Positions 31,370 to 44,513 of a stretch of 64,000 bases of DNA are shown here, piece by piece. Location of the stretch: the NCBI RefSeq assembly GCF_041260155.1, contig NC_091941.1, positions 24,194,747-24,258,746 on the forward strand, in the 5' to 3' direction. Origin of the DNA: Ptychodera flava (Eukaryota; Hemichordata; Enteropneusta; Ptychoderidae). Under the pieces are notes generated by a model. It made no database searches, was not told the DNA's origin, and was given only the letters and a program-made list of their open reading frames with translations. A program made the position numbers and the translations under genes. Numbering within the stretch: position 1 is the stretch's first letter; every line of letters starts with the position of its first letter.

Positions 31370-34135
31370 CATAATCCCTATACGAAATAGCCATTTGATT
31401 TCTGACTTGGTTTTTCTAAGGCATATGTACACACGTCTATGGGGGCATAGACCGCCGAGCAGAATAGACCGATCACAAGTGACTGTGCTCCCTCCGATCG
31501 TCTGTGGACTAGGCCTACAGCCAAACTCACAGTCCTGAGCAAATTGTACAGTTGTATCATGAATTTTATACAAAAAATATACAAACAACAGAATCAAACC
31601 AGGAGGTTAGTTTGCTGTCGGGCCGGGTGCGCAGGGGACGACTTTGCAGTGAGGCCGGGATCTCTCTTGTGTTCGAACTTCTAAGCTAATACAATGCCTG
31701 GAGCTCCATCGCATCGCTGCTAGCCGATACTTGTTGTACTACTGTACTCCTTGTGAGGATTAGATACCCGTTACGTTCGATATTATTTTGAAATACTTTT
31801 AAATTTAATAAGTAAGACTTTTGTACTGCATTCAAGATATAATTTTTCCGTTCTGAGCGTTTTCAATTACGCCGTACGGCAACGATATGCGAAGTTGATA
31901 GGCTGTGTTGCCTGCAGCGTAGCCTGGCCGTACACAAAACTTCGTTTGAGTAGACGGAGCAGAATCAGTCCCGTCATTTATTTTCAAAGAAATTTTCATT
32001 ATACTCCATAATGGAAGAAACGACTAGTTCAATGATTACAATGGTGAAGTGTTGAATTTTTATTCATACATGTATTTCTCTCTCAATTCATTCAGCAAAC
32101 TTGATCTCTGTACCATCGGTCACAACGTGCAGTGTCTTGCCTTGAAGCTTACAATCGACTGCCTCCGTCGTTAGTTTAGCTGTTCAAGACGTTTGTTTGC
32201 ACGGCTCATTATACAGGTGCAGCCAACGGAGCTATTCATCGAAAAAGCTGTTCCATGAGCAATTTTCGAGGGGAGGGGAAATATTAATTTTGCGTGGGCA
32301 GGGGACACATTTTTAGGTTGCAGGGGAGAAAATTTTAGTTTTTTTGTCGGGCAGGGCTGAAATATCGGTTGATTGTCAGGGGACAGGGCTTCGCAAAAAA
32401 CGAGGAGAGGGGAAGTTACTTTTTAAAACGGGGACAGGGGAATTTCAGCCATGGTGTTTCCGGGGATTGGGACACAGGGCAAGTACTATACCTTTTGAAG
32501 GCTGCCCAGACTACTAAGCCTATCTCGAATGACCCCTCACCTCACTGTATGTACTGCGCGTAACGGCCCGCTGCTATCTGTTATCAGATTGCTTTGCTAA
32601 ATCTACAAGGGCGTATGTGAGGGGGCCGAACAAGGCTGAGAAAAGCAGTGAGGGTAAAAAAATACTTTCGCAGCTGGCCCCTATACTATACTGCATGTAC
32701 ATTGCCAATATATTACGGATGTACCCTAACTTGTGTTTCTGTCTGTGCTGCACCTGACGAGAAAAGTCAAACTTTAAGCTTTTCACATGTTTTTGAATTT
32801 ATTTTCGACTTTTTATGTTGGCTGAACTCCACCCTTATTTAATCATAGCAACAGTCTGTGTAAAAAGATTTTAGGATTTTAGGCACTATCGTTGTAAACC
32901 ACACAGCTGATGAAATGAACGCAATGGTATAATGAAGCAAAAATGAGTTGAATGTTTGGCGCAGGTTATTTGTCACCTTATGCTCTGTGCTCTGATTACT
33001 CCCCATTGTTGGACCAGACGCAACTCTCTCCCAGTAAAAAGAAGCTCTCTCCCTATAAAAGTATATTAAGAGAGTGTACGTTGGCAGTGTTGAATCGAGT
33101 TAAACGATGATAGTGTCCTTATAGCGTTTCTTATGACATCTACATTAGGTTTAAAACAACAACAACACAACAGTTAGGCCTATGTTCGTTGAATTTTGAT
33201 GGTCAACAACACAACTAATAAATATAAACAACAATACAAACATCAACAATCAGATCTCTGGGTCCCCTTAGGTGAAAGGCGAAAACAAAGATACACCAAA
33301 ACTTGCAACACTAACAACAACTTTGTTTCAAAAGTTAATACACTTCATGCAAGATAGTCGAACGTGGCTAAAAACAACAGACAATCTCTCGTCACTCGAA
33401 TTACGCAACTAAAACACCACAGAACTTAGGCTACAGAGAACAAACGAAGAAACAAACAACACATTTGTGTTCACAACAAAATATAGCCAATATATGTAAG
33501 AACACAAGCTATAAAAACAGCAATGTGCAAAAACTGGGAACACATAGAAAAGGACGAAACACTAAGGAAATTATTCCAAAAAAACAACCGATCATCTCAT
33601 ACAAAAGAAGTCCAAACATATGCGATACACTGATAAAGGCCAAAGTCCAATGAATTAGGAACAAGGCCGCAAACAAAAATACAAAAAATAATCCAAACAC
33701 AATATTCGAGCTCCCTGCTGGACGAACAAGAGATCAACAACATCGACAAAATATAACATACGAAAGATCTATACCTATATTTATTGTCAGCTGAGAAAGA
33801 TACCGATCTAGTTTCGAAACGTGGAGTCAAAGGGTCATGGTTGTACTACGCCCATGCATCTCTCGCCATGGACCTATTTTTTCAGTTTTCTCACGAACAG
33901 TCAAAATACAATATAGCCACAAAACACATTTAAGCCCATACAAGATAAGATAGGTGATGTGTGAAGCCACTTTCCTTTTATTACAAGCCTTTTAATAAGG
34001 AGGGCAAGTCTTTTTGTAGCATGCAAGAGGGGCTGTTCTCAGGTTTTAGAATGAATTTTCTATTTTTCTGATTGGATGGCTATATGTAGGCCTACAGAGA
34101 TGTTTGTAACTTTGTTAAAAATTTCAGACATATGG
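31370..34135. other. No gene seen; low-complexity patches
   Basis: Contains a G-rich repeat (32255-32475), one MITE-like end (33084), and an A/C-rich stretch (33150-33700) rich in AACAAC. Open frames in this stretch are shadows of its skewed composition. No splice-supported exon was found. Confidence 0.4.
32255..32475. repeat. G-rich dispersed repeat (GGCAGGGGA family)
   Basis: Repeated GGGGAGGGGAAAT, GGGCAGGGGACA and GGGACAGGGGAAT blocks every 20-35 bases. The same style recurs at 48655-48700 and 49310-49460. Runs of three or four G could form G-quadruplexes. Confidence 0.65.
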
Positions 34136-34139
34136 AGGT

Positions 34140-34436
34140 GTTAAACGAAATCTACTGATTATCAAAATGGCGTAAATTATGTCGTTCCTCTTTTGTCATT
34201 CTAACTTCTTGTTGTCTGCCATGGTCTCTCCACACGTTGGAGTGGCCTCGGTTATTGCTGTGCATCGATCCGATGTTTTCCGAAAATTCTCGAAGACCAA
34301 CAAGGCTTGCGGTACATCCGGGATAGCTGATCATGAGTTCAGCTCGACTTTACCGCGCCAACGGGACGTAGCATATCCTGGAGCCGACAACCGCGGATGC
34401 GGTCAACTCCACCGTGGCTCGTAGGACAACCCTTGG
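34140..34436 (+). other. Possible non-coding or UTR first exon
   Basis: A locally GC-richer stretch with several CG dinucleotides, ending in CCTTG|GTAAGTG, a strong donor (34435-34440). The 81-codon frame at 34179-34424 ends just before the donor and has no known motif. It could be the first exon of a transcript running into the repeat field at 35-37 kb. Only the donor and base composition support this. Confidence 0.25.
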
Positions 34437-35029
34437 TAAGTGTATCCTTAGAGTGTTACAGAACATTACATTGTTGCCGCTCAAATTATCCTTTTGCCTT
34501 GATTTGTACGAACTGCATATCTCCACCAGAGAGTCTGAGGTCTGAGTGCCTACATGGATAGGTTCAACTTTCAAAGTCAATCAAGCATTCTCTATCCCAG
34601 TCTTGAGTTCATTCTTCTTTTATCCAGCGGCACTGATAGCCAGTCAGTTTTCATACTGCAAGTAAGACTTACCACTATAGTCAACACTCAATTTGCAAAT
34701 TATAGTATTGATGTACAATTTCGAATATACTGACATTTTCATTTTTAAACAACAATCAGGTACATGTACCTATAAATGTCATCTAGAAAACAACAAAATG
34801 TTTTGAATCAATGTTTTATCTGTTTTATTCTGATCCCAAACAGGTATGGAAGTTAAAGTGACCAAGTCAAGCATTATTGTGCAACACAATTTCAAATTTT
34901 TTAATTAATGTGGGAACAAAACCGTTTAAAAAGTGGACACAACCACTGTTATGTAATCAAGAAATCTAGATTAGCCTGACTTCCTCGAAGACAGTTATAA
35001 TTTAATTAAGACAAAGACGTTTCTTACTG

Positions 35030-37110
35030 TGATGATAGACTGACTACCATGTTTGGCTGGAACCACTTAACATATGTGAATTCGAGAGTAAATTCTGCCA
35101 TTATCGAATATCTTAAAGTTTTACTGACAAATCAATTGACATGAAGGTGAACCCTGACCCATCAGTTTGAAAAAAACGTACTCTGATATGGATAAGTGAT
35201 ATCAGTTACTGCAGTGATGGTTATCTTATACAGTAATAGACAGCCCCTGGACATTGACGGAGAGGTCATATAAAATGAAGATGTTAACGACCATGAAGAT
35301 AGACTGACTAGATGTTTGACTGGAATCACCGAACATACATGAATTTAGAGATTAACTTCTTTCATTTAATACTGAATATCTGTAAGTTTTACGAAAAATC
35401 AGTAGACATTAAGATGAACTCTGAACCTTCAGTTTTATGTAACATGCTCTGATATTGATTAGCAATATCAGTTACTCTGTGATGTTTATTTAAATTTAAG
35501 TGAGATACAGTATTTAAGATAGACGGCCCCTGGACACAGACTGACAGCTCAAAGTTCCAGATCCGTCATAGCTCTTGTTGATGAGGTATAGCCGACGCTT
35601 TGATAGGTATGATACGAGATATTTCTGTTTTTCTGTTATCTTGTAGTTGATGTTTTGGTGTGAAAAAAATTGACTATTTGTTATGAAGTCTATGATGTTG
35701 TTATATGTTCAAGCATATTGGAGGAGTTCACCTGTAATGAAGCCTTTCATGTTTATCTCATATATACAGAGTGATACAGCAAAAAACAGGATGGTTGAAC
35801 AGTCTCATATACGTTACGTTTACTTTTTTATACGTGGCACACAAGTTTTGTAGATAACATTGTAGATAAAAAGAACTGACTCATTTGAGTGTCTGGATAG
35901 AACACACAAGGGAATACTAAATTAGTTATTGAGTGATAGTAGAGACTCTGGCTAAACAAACCATAATACAACGTATATGTACTGGTGCCAATCTGTCTAG
36001 ACACACAAGGATAAACAGTGGAGTGGAGTGTTACATTATTAGTATTTCACTCAAATGAGTCGGTTCTTTTTATCTACAATGTATCTACAAACTTGTGTGG
36101 GACGTACAAAAAAGTAAACGTAATGTATATGAGACTGTCAACCATCCTGTTTTTTGCTGTAGATAAACAGCCCGGGGCCAGTGGACACAACTCACAGATT
36201 CTGACGAAGTCGTGATATTCTGAATCAGACTGACCATGATCATGTTACAATTTACTATAAACCCAATCATCTTTATACTACACCCGTGTGAGGAGTGTAA
36301 GAGTAACACTATGGTTGTTTGTAACATTCACTTACAGAAACTTTTATATCTGATAGGTTGATCCGCAGCACCAGTACATGCAGCAGGAATGTGGTAGTCA
36401 TGGCTCATTCAAGAGGGTCAGATTCAAAAGTTAAGTACCACTGCTTCCTAATTCAGCCTTATTTTTCTTCCTCAATGCCTTTAATTTGATTTAAATATAC
36501 ACAGTCACTCAGGGCATATTGTCAACTATCCGGAACTGCTTTTGTGACCATACGTGTCATAGACAGAATATGAAAATGTCCCAGAGAAACATGTTACACG
36601 TTTGAATTTTTGTTTGAGATGAATAACCATGTCAGTAGGATGTATTATATTTTACCTAATCCGAGTTGCACTAAAAAGACGATTTACCACTTCACACAAA
36701 CAGGCTCAAATGCAATGCCTAAGACAGCATGCAATGAGGGAAAAATGTAGGAACCTCAAACTGTACTGTCCATGATTTGACCAACCTGAAAACCGGACAT
36801 TGATCATTATGTAATCTTGTAGATAACACAGCCTGACTGATTCAGAGACAAAATGGAATTTAAGTACAACATGGACTTGATCAACTGTGAAAGAGTGATG
36901 ATAGACTGGCATATTTGACAGGCTACAGAAAGTACTTTAATTTAGGGTAAATCCAGCTGAAGTTACATCTGTAAGTTTTACTGACAAAAGTGAAGTAACG
37001 GTTCATGTCCGACACTGAGATGAACCTTGAGCCTTTGATGCTTACTGTATCTAACATGATATCTTGATTAACTAGTATCAGTTACACTTAGTGATGTCTC
37101 TTATGTCTTA
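35030..37110. repeat. Diverged tandem field of about 290-bp units
   Basis: Units start near 35030, 35300 and 36895 with GATGATAGACTG or GAAGATAGACTG, followed by TTTTACTGACAAA, a TGAACC(C)TGA block, GATATCAGTTAC, and GACAGCCCCTGGACA. A fourth partial unit around 36160 keeps AACAGCCCGGGGCCAGTGGACA. The order of blocks is the same in each. The units may be exon-bearing (GACAGCCCC blocks follow possible acceptors) but no frame is conserved. Confidence 0.55.
35776..36165. mobile_element. Foldback element with about 130-bp arms
   Basis: ACAGCAAAAAACAGGATGGT at 35776 pairs with its inverse ending at 36165, and the pairing extends through CTCATATACGTTACGTTTAC, ACACAAGTTTTGTAGATA and ACTCATTTGAGTG to about 35911 and 36045. 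Arms are about 90% alike; the spacer is about 135 bases. It lies within the diverged repeat field. Confidence 0.75.
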
Positions 37111-38680
37111 CTTTATACGTAGCTCAATTACTGTGAGAAAAAATTGTAAATGATAGTGATAGGATTTGAGATGATAGATAGCCAAAATGAGCATATGTCC
37201 ATTGAAGGCCCATGAGCTCCAACTCAATGGAATTTGCGCTGCTCCAAATATCTGTAATAATGTCAGAAATGCATTTAATTATACGTACTTAATGATATGG
37301 TCTGATACTCTATCAAGATAACACTTATTTGTGAAAAAACAACCAAAGAATTAGGAATGAAGTGTTTCCATTAATGCAAAACACTGCTTATTTGACATAT
37401 TTTTTCATGACCGTAAACAAAAAATTGTTCAGTGTGTTGAAGTGTACTCACTAAAAAATTAGGTGAAATCTCAGCTATACCTTAAGAGAAAGTGTCTGCA
37501 CGACATGCTATAAATAGTCACTGAATCACAGACATAACTTCTAAGCAACGCGTACACTGCATATTTGATGCGCTTGCCCTATTGTTCATAATATGTTTTT
37601 GAATAAAAAAACTAGTTAATTTGTGCAAAGAGTTTTAGTTTGTAAACATTTGGGTCAATGCATGACACTATTAAGGCCAACCAAAGCGAATAATTTATGA
37701 AAGTGGTGTACGGTACAGCCACACCAACATCATCAAGGCAGTTTTAAAAGGAATAGAATCAATTTGAGATTGATAGTTATATCTGAAAATTGCATTTACC
37801 ACATTTTCCCGTATTTTCAGATTTTTAGTATTTCTATCTCTCTTCATCTCTCTTTGCCGTAGTTTCTATTTCACACATTAGCGTAGCCACAACAAAAACC
37901 TTACCTTCCCACAGCTTACAGAAGGATGTCAACAGATTTGGTCAAAGTTCCCTTTGTGACCCTATTTACTGGAAAAAGTTTTCACTCATACTGTATTACA
38001 TTGGACACTTATGACATTAAAATTTATTTGTTTTGTGTGTCCTTGCCTCCATCGGAATTTGGGAATTTAAAATTCATTTAAAAAGTATTCCAATTTATTC
38101 AAATGCAAGACTACAGCATAAATGTAAATTCAAATGGTATTTTCCCCCTCTTTCGATACTGTTTACAAAAAAACTTGTCTGTTCAAAATCACATACATAG
38201 GCATAGTTTGCAGGGTGGCATAATATTACAGAAGAATGATTTCCTCAATGACCAAGCTGTATGTAACTTTTGTACAGTCCTGTGTTAGATGTTGCTGTGT
38301 GTGCCCTGCAGGAAATGGCCTCTACCAGCGTTGCTACACAACCAGTGGCTCGCAGTCCAAACTCTGCCTCTCCTTCGTATGTGTATGGCTATATAGCGCA
38401 CGTTATCATTAGCTCCAGTGAAAAGCAGGATTTTCAAAATGCAAAATTGAAAGAATTTACGCTTTTTCAGGCAGCCGTGATTAATTAAAAGACGCAGATG
38501 TGAAAACCTAACAGAACCACTGAAGAACTATCAGTACATTTACAGTTTCCAACCATTTTTAAAAAGGTGAAATATTGCAATGAACGTAGATAATGCAATG
38601 CCTCAATTCAATTTGTTCCGGCGGATGAGGTAATGTCTTTTTATAAAGTTTGAAAGTAGAAAATGAGCAACTGTCGTTGA
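37111..38680. other. No gene seen
   Basis: AT-rich sequence. Open frames (38103-38288, 38270-38488) are short, lack motifs and are not supported by splice sites. Confidence 0.4.
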
Positions 38681-39126
38681 TGGCAGATAGCCATAATGTA
38701 TTGGCAACTGTCTTACATGACAGATAGCCGCAATGTATGGGCAACTGTCTTACATGACAGATAGCCACAATGTATTGGCAACTGTCTTACATGACAGATA
38801 GCCACAATGTATTGGCAACTGTCTTACATGACAGATAGCCACAATGTATTGGCAACTGTCTTACATGACAGATAGCCGCAATGTATGGGCAACTGTCTTA
38901 CATGACAGATAGCCGCAATGTATTGGCAACTGTCTTACATGACAGATAGCCACAATATATTGGCAACTGTCTTACATGACAGATAGCCACAATGTATTGG
39001 CAACTGTCTTACATGACAGATAGCCACAATGTATTGGCAACTGTCTTACATGACAGATAGCCACAATGTATTGGCAACTGTCTTACATGACAGATAGCCA
39101 CAATGTATTGGCAACTGTCTTACATG
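38681..39126. repeat. 37-bp minisatellite, left block (12 units)
   Basis: Each unit runs GACAGATAGCCACAATGTAT, then TGGCAACTGTCTTACAT. Units are nearly identical with A/G change at one position (CCACAA or CCGCAA). The junction TGGCAACTGTC-TTACAT-GACAGATAGCCA is an imperfect hairpin, so every unit can fold. The array is interrupted at 39127 by an LTR element and continues at 44514. Confidence 0.95.
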
Positions 39127-39697
39127 TGTTACGTGCAGAGAAAACGAACAAAAGGGTGAACTCAGCAAATAACGTTTAAACAGAATTTATTACAAAAATA
39201 AAACTAATGCTAAGTCAGGGATAGAGTACAAGCTTTAAAAGTGTACAGACTACTTATCTCAGCTGGGACGGCAAAGCTCCAGTCTCAGAGTTGTAACAGT
39301 CAGTCGAATGAATGAACAGTCCTTTGGCTTGCAGGCTTGAAGCTGCACAAAGTCCACAGTATAAATCCAGCGTTGACAGTGAAGGTCTTGAAAAGTCTTG
39401 AGAATGACTACTGCTGGAGTTTAGTAACACACAAGAGACACGATCCCAAAAGTCTGACTGGAAGCTGTGCACGTCCCTTTTATAAAGGCATGTAAGAACA
39501 ATCTAGAACTTTTATTGACATGCTAATTACTGTTCTAAAATTATCTCCCTTACACAACTAATCAACTTTCCAGAACATTCCAAACATGACTAATTGAATT
39601 CAAGGTTGTGAGGTCATCAAGGGCAGTGACCTTGGGAATGTTCTAGACTAATTGAACTCAGGTCATGATGAGTGTGGGGGAAATGACCTACATAACA
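39127..39697 (-). repeat. LTR (3' end of the minus-strand element)
   Basis: Begins TGTTACGTGCAGAG and ends CTACATAACA on the plus strand, TG...CA boundaries. About 571 bases and nearly identical to 43942-44513. Confidence 0.9.
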
Positions 39698-42600
39698 CAC
39701 CCCCTCTTCAAAAAAGAAAATTTTTCAAAGAAAAATCTTTCTTTTACAAATGTAATCTTGAAAAGGATTTAAGTACTCAAATTTTGTTTTACTCTAAAGT
39801 AAAATTTCTTGAAAGTGAACAACAATAAAATTCTTGAAAGTGAACAACAATAATTTCTAAATACGAGAGAGACAGTCTGCAATTAAATTGTCTCTGCCTT
39901 TGATATGTCTAATGTCAAGATTAAACTCCTGTAACATTAAACTCCATCTTAGCAATCTCTGATTTTTGCCTTTAAATTTCTGCAGAAAAACAAGAGGGTT
40001 GTGATCAATATAACCACTATTGGCTGATTTGAAGAAGTAACATAAACTTCAAAATGCTGTAAAGCTAATATCAAAGATAAACACTCTTTTTCAATTGTAG
40101 AGTAGTTTTCTCTGGGATTTGTTAAATTTGTGTGAAAAGTAGCAAACAGGATGTCCCATGACTATCTTCTTGCAATTTGTTGTTGGAAAACTTGAAATGG
40201 CACTGAATTTGGCATAAAGTATGCACGGCAAAGTCTGGTTATTTTTACTGAGTTCGATAAAGTCATTGTTCGCAAATACTTGGCTTCCTCCTGGAGATAT
40301 TCCGCTTTCGCAGGATTCAGTCTGTCTGGATGTTGTTCCACTGGATTACTGTCGCAGACATCTTCGTGGTGGTAGATGATGTTTGTCCTCGTTGGAATAT
40401 CTTGAAATAGGTGTTTATATTCGTGGAGCAGTTCTTTCACCTGTTGTTGTTGTTCTGGCTGGAGGTGTGCCAACTTTGTAGACTCCAGCTTCTCCAGGAT
40501 TTCTGAGTTCTGAAGCTTGACCGAGCCCAGCTTTGAGTTTAGAGTATTTTCACTCAAGTCAGTTTCAGTATCACTATCTTCATAATGGCTTGAACTGACT
40601 GCACTGACAGGCTGAGTTATAGTAGGATTATCCCTATCCAAATATGGCTTAAGCATATTTATGTGACATAGCTGTTTTTGTTTACGCCTGTCAGGTGTTA
40701 TTATGATGTAATTTAAATCACTCAATTTCTTATCAATTAGATATGGCCCAAAGTAACGAGCATGGAGTGGTTTTCCAGGAATTGGAAGTAGAACAAGAAC
40801 CTTTTGACCGGGTTCAAACTTCCGTTTTGAGGTGCTTTTATCATATTTGGTTTTCATTGACTGCTGAGATGACTCAAGATTTTCTCTGGCTAATTCACAT
40901 GCTTTAGAGAGTTTTGTACGAAAATCTGAGACATATTGCAAATATTCAGACAATCATCATCGTCTGATAGGAATTTCTCCTTAACGAGCTTAAGTGGGCC
41001 ACGGACTGTATGTCCAAATACAAGCTCAAATGGGCTAAAACCAAGAGACTCTTGAATTGACTCTCTAACAGCAAAGAGCAAAAAATGAATTCCTTCATCC
41101 CACTGCTTCTCTGTGTCAAAACAGTAGGTCCTAATCATGTTTTCCAAAGTTTGATGAAATCGCTCAAGAGCACCCTGACTTTCTGGATGATAGGCGGATG
41201 ACCTATACTGTTTAATGCCTAGCTGATCCATTACTTGTTGAAAAATTCCAGACATAAAGTTGGAGCCTTGATCAGACTGGACACATTTAGGGAGGCCGAA
41301 TAAAGTGAAAAATTTGACTAAAGCTCTCACTATAGTCTTTGTCTTTATATTTCTCAGTGGTATGGCTTCGGGGAACCGAGTTGATGTACACATAATTGTC
41401 AACATGTACTCATTTCCTGATCTTGTTTTTGGTAGGGGCCCAACACAGTCTATTAGTATCCTACTAAATGGTTCTTGAAATGCAGGAATTGGCTGTAAAG
41501 GGGCCTTTGGAATAGTCTGATTTGGCTTTCCTACCATTTGACATGTGTGACAAGTTTTACAGAAATGTGCTACATCCTGCCTGAGATTAGGCCAATAAAG
41601 TGACTGAGAATTTTATGATAAGTTTTCCTGACTCCTAAGTGACCAGCCCAGGGCGTTTCATGGGCCAGGCGCAATATTTCAGCACGGTAGGGCTTTGGAA
41701 CCACAATTTGATGTTTTATAGCCCCAATCGTCATCAACCAAGACATCTGGAGGTCTCCATTTACGCATGAGAATACCAGATTTTGTATAATAGGAAACAG
41801 AGCTATCTGAAGTTTTACCTTCATCATCTACCTGTCAAACAAAGACAAAATATCTGGGTCTTTGTGTTGTTCTGCAATGAGATTTGATCTAGAAAATGTC
41901 TGACTTTGGTCAGCAGAAGTTTTACTGGAAGTTTCAAATCCACGAGGGATAACGGAATGATCCGTGTCAAACACCTGACTGAGAAAGGTGTCATTTAAGT
42001 CAACATCTGTGACATTATTTTTGAGAGTATTTTGATTCTCGGAAGTTTTCTTTGACATGGCTCGAGTAATAGCACATGAAGGAAATAAATCGGGTATCTC
42101 TTGTTCAATTGGCTCTGGATCCTGATCTAAAGTAGGATTATCAGTCACAAGTGGATTAGTAATGACCTTGTCCCCAGCAAGGTCGTTTCCAAGAAGAAGG
42201 TGAATCCCTTCAAAAGGCAAAAAAGGCCTAATACCTAAAGCCACAGGTCCAGAAACAAAGTCCGAAGACAAATAGACATTATGGAGAGGAACAGGAATGT
42301 AGTCATTACAATCTACCCCCTTAATAAGAACTTTAGAACCTGAAAATGACTTTTCAGAAAACGGCAGGGTATCTGCCAACAAAAGAGACTGGGAAGCCCC
42401 GGTATCTCTTAAAATTTTGACAGGGGTAGCGGAAGAGAAATCACTAGAAAGTGATATAAAACCATTATGAATAAATGGCTCGAAAATACCCATAATGCTA
42501 TCCTGAGAAGATTGACCTTGACCTCATTAATTGGGGATAAGAGGGATTTAACCTCAGAAAATGTGTTGCACACATTATTAGACTCTAATTGAGTTGATGA

Positions 42601-43941
42601 AGAAATAAAGCCGGTTGGCTTAGATCCACTTTGACCACTTTGACCTTCACGTTTTCTTTTCAATTTGAAACAATCTGACATTAAATGGCCGTCTTTCTTA
42701 CAATAATTACAAGAAAGTGTACCGAACTGTTTGTCAGAAGGAGATTGAGACTTGGGATCTGATGATGTGTGAGTGTTACTTAAATTTTGTGAACTGTTGT
42801 CATTTGATTTCCTACTTTCCTTTGAGAAATTCTTGGATGAAAAGGAGGAGTTAAATTTACCTGCATTGTTTCTGTAGGAAAAGGACTGGGATGGTTTGCT
42901 GAGAAATGAAGATTTGTGTGTCAATGAATAATCATCGGCCAAACGTGCAGCAACCTCCAATGTATCTGCCTTTTGTTCATTGATAAACGTTTTGATGTCA
43001 CTCCGGATGCACCTTTTGAATTCCTCAATCAAAACAAGTTGTCGTAATTTGTCATAATTCTGACTGACCTTTTCAGAAGAACACCAACGATCAAACAGTT
43101 GTTCTTTTGTTCGAGCAAATTCAACATAAGTTTGATCCTTCACCTTCTCACAATCCCTAAATTTCTGACGGTAAGCTTCAGGCACCAACTCATAACCCTT
43201 GAGAATTAATTCCTTCACAGAATCATAATCTGAAGCCTGCTCTACTGACAACTGAATGTAAATTTCTCTGGCTTTACCCACCAAAGCACTCTGCAAAAGC
43301 ATAGACCAGGACTCCTTAGGCCAATTCAGACTCTGAGCAATTTTCTCAAAATGGAGGAAATATTTATCAACATCCTTTCTTGGAAAGGGGGAAGCTAACC
43401 TGAAATGCTTAGTGATGTCAAACTTGTCTGAAGGGAAGAATTTTCCTGACTGTCCAAGCTCTAAACGTCTCATTTCTAACTGTAGTCGATGTTCTTCCAA
43501 TTCTCTCTCCTTTTCTCTCTGTCTTTCTTCCATTTGTAATTCTTCTCTCTCATTTGTAATTCTAGTTTCTTGATCTCCAAATTTGTCTGCATTTCTAATT
43601 CTAATTTTCTGAGTTCAGAGGTAGACTCGGGCTCATAATCTTTCAGGGTGGATTCCTCAAATTGGCCTAAATCAACTAGATGTTTGGCAATACGGTACTG
43701 TATTTCCTTCTTGCGCATAGATCTTTTAACTTCTACTTTATGGAAATTGGCCAGTGTTATGAGGTTGTATTTTTTAAGGGAATCAAATGTGTCCTGATCA
43801 AGGTCATCCATAAATTCGTCTGGCTTGAATTCTCCCATGATTGAATTTCTCTGAGTTCACAGTATACAGTAGTTTTGAACAAGGCTGGCAAAATGTTGTC
43901 AAACGGCTCAAATATTCGTCTCCCAGACGAGCCCCCAATTT

Positions 43942-44513
43942 TGTTACGTGCAGAGAAAACGAACAAAAGGGTGAACTCAGCAAATAACGTTTAAACAGAA
44001 TTTATTACAAAAATAAAACTAATTGCTAAGTCAGGGATAGAGTACAAGCTTTAAAAGTGTACAGACTACTTATCTCAGCTGGGGACGGCAAAGCTCCAGT
44101 CTCAGAGTTGTAACAGTCAGTCGAATGAATGAACAGTCCTTTGGCTTGCAGGCTTGAAGCTGCACAAAGTCCACAGTATAAATCCAGCGTTGACAGTGAA
44201 GGTCTTGAAAAGTCTTGAGAATGACTACTGCTGGAGTTTAGTAACACACAAGAGACACGATCCCAAAAGTCTGACTGGAAGCTGTGCACGTCCCTTTTAT
44301 AAAGGCATGTAAGAACAATCTAGAACTTTTATTGACATGCTAATTACTGTTCTAAAATTATCTCCTTACACAACTAATCAACTTTCCAGAACATTCCAAA
44401 CATGACTAATTGAATTCAAGGTTGTGAGGTCATCAAGGGCAGTGACCTTGGGAATGTTCTAGACTAATTGAACTCAGGTCATGATGAGTGTGGGGGAAAT
44501 GACCTACATAACA
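43942..44513 (-). repeat. LTR (5' end of the minus-strand element)
   Basis: About 572 bases, same ends as the left LTR. Immediately inside it (minus strand) is TTGGGGGCTCGTCTGGGA, a typical gypsy-type primer-binding neighbourhood. Confidence 0.9.

Larger units (their letters stand above)
39127..44513 (-). mobile_element. Fossil LTR retrotransposon, Ty3/gypsy lineage, Gmr1-like
   Basis: The element lies on the minus strand, flanked by LTRs of about 571 bases and by a 4-bp target duplication CATG (39123-39126 and 44514-44517) within the 37-bp minisatellite. Parts recognised in transcription order: a primer-binding region next to the right LTR, gag with coiled coil and a zinc knuckle, an aspartic protease (DTGA), an integrase with HHCC and catalytic core, then remnants that look like the reverse transcriptase/RNase H side (IRHIKGRDNLIADCLSR), and a purine tract. 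Integrase ahead of RT/RNase H is the order of the Gmr1 group known in deuterostomes. The element is broken in several places. The LTRs differ at only a handful of positions, so the insertion is young. Confidence 0.85.

Noticed and set aside
34179-34424. 81-codon frame near the GC-rich patch
   Set aside because: No recognisable domain and no paralogue; retained only as part of a possible UTR exon.
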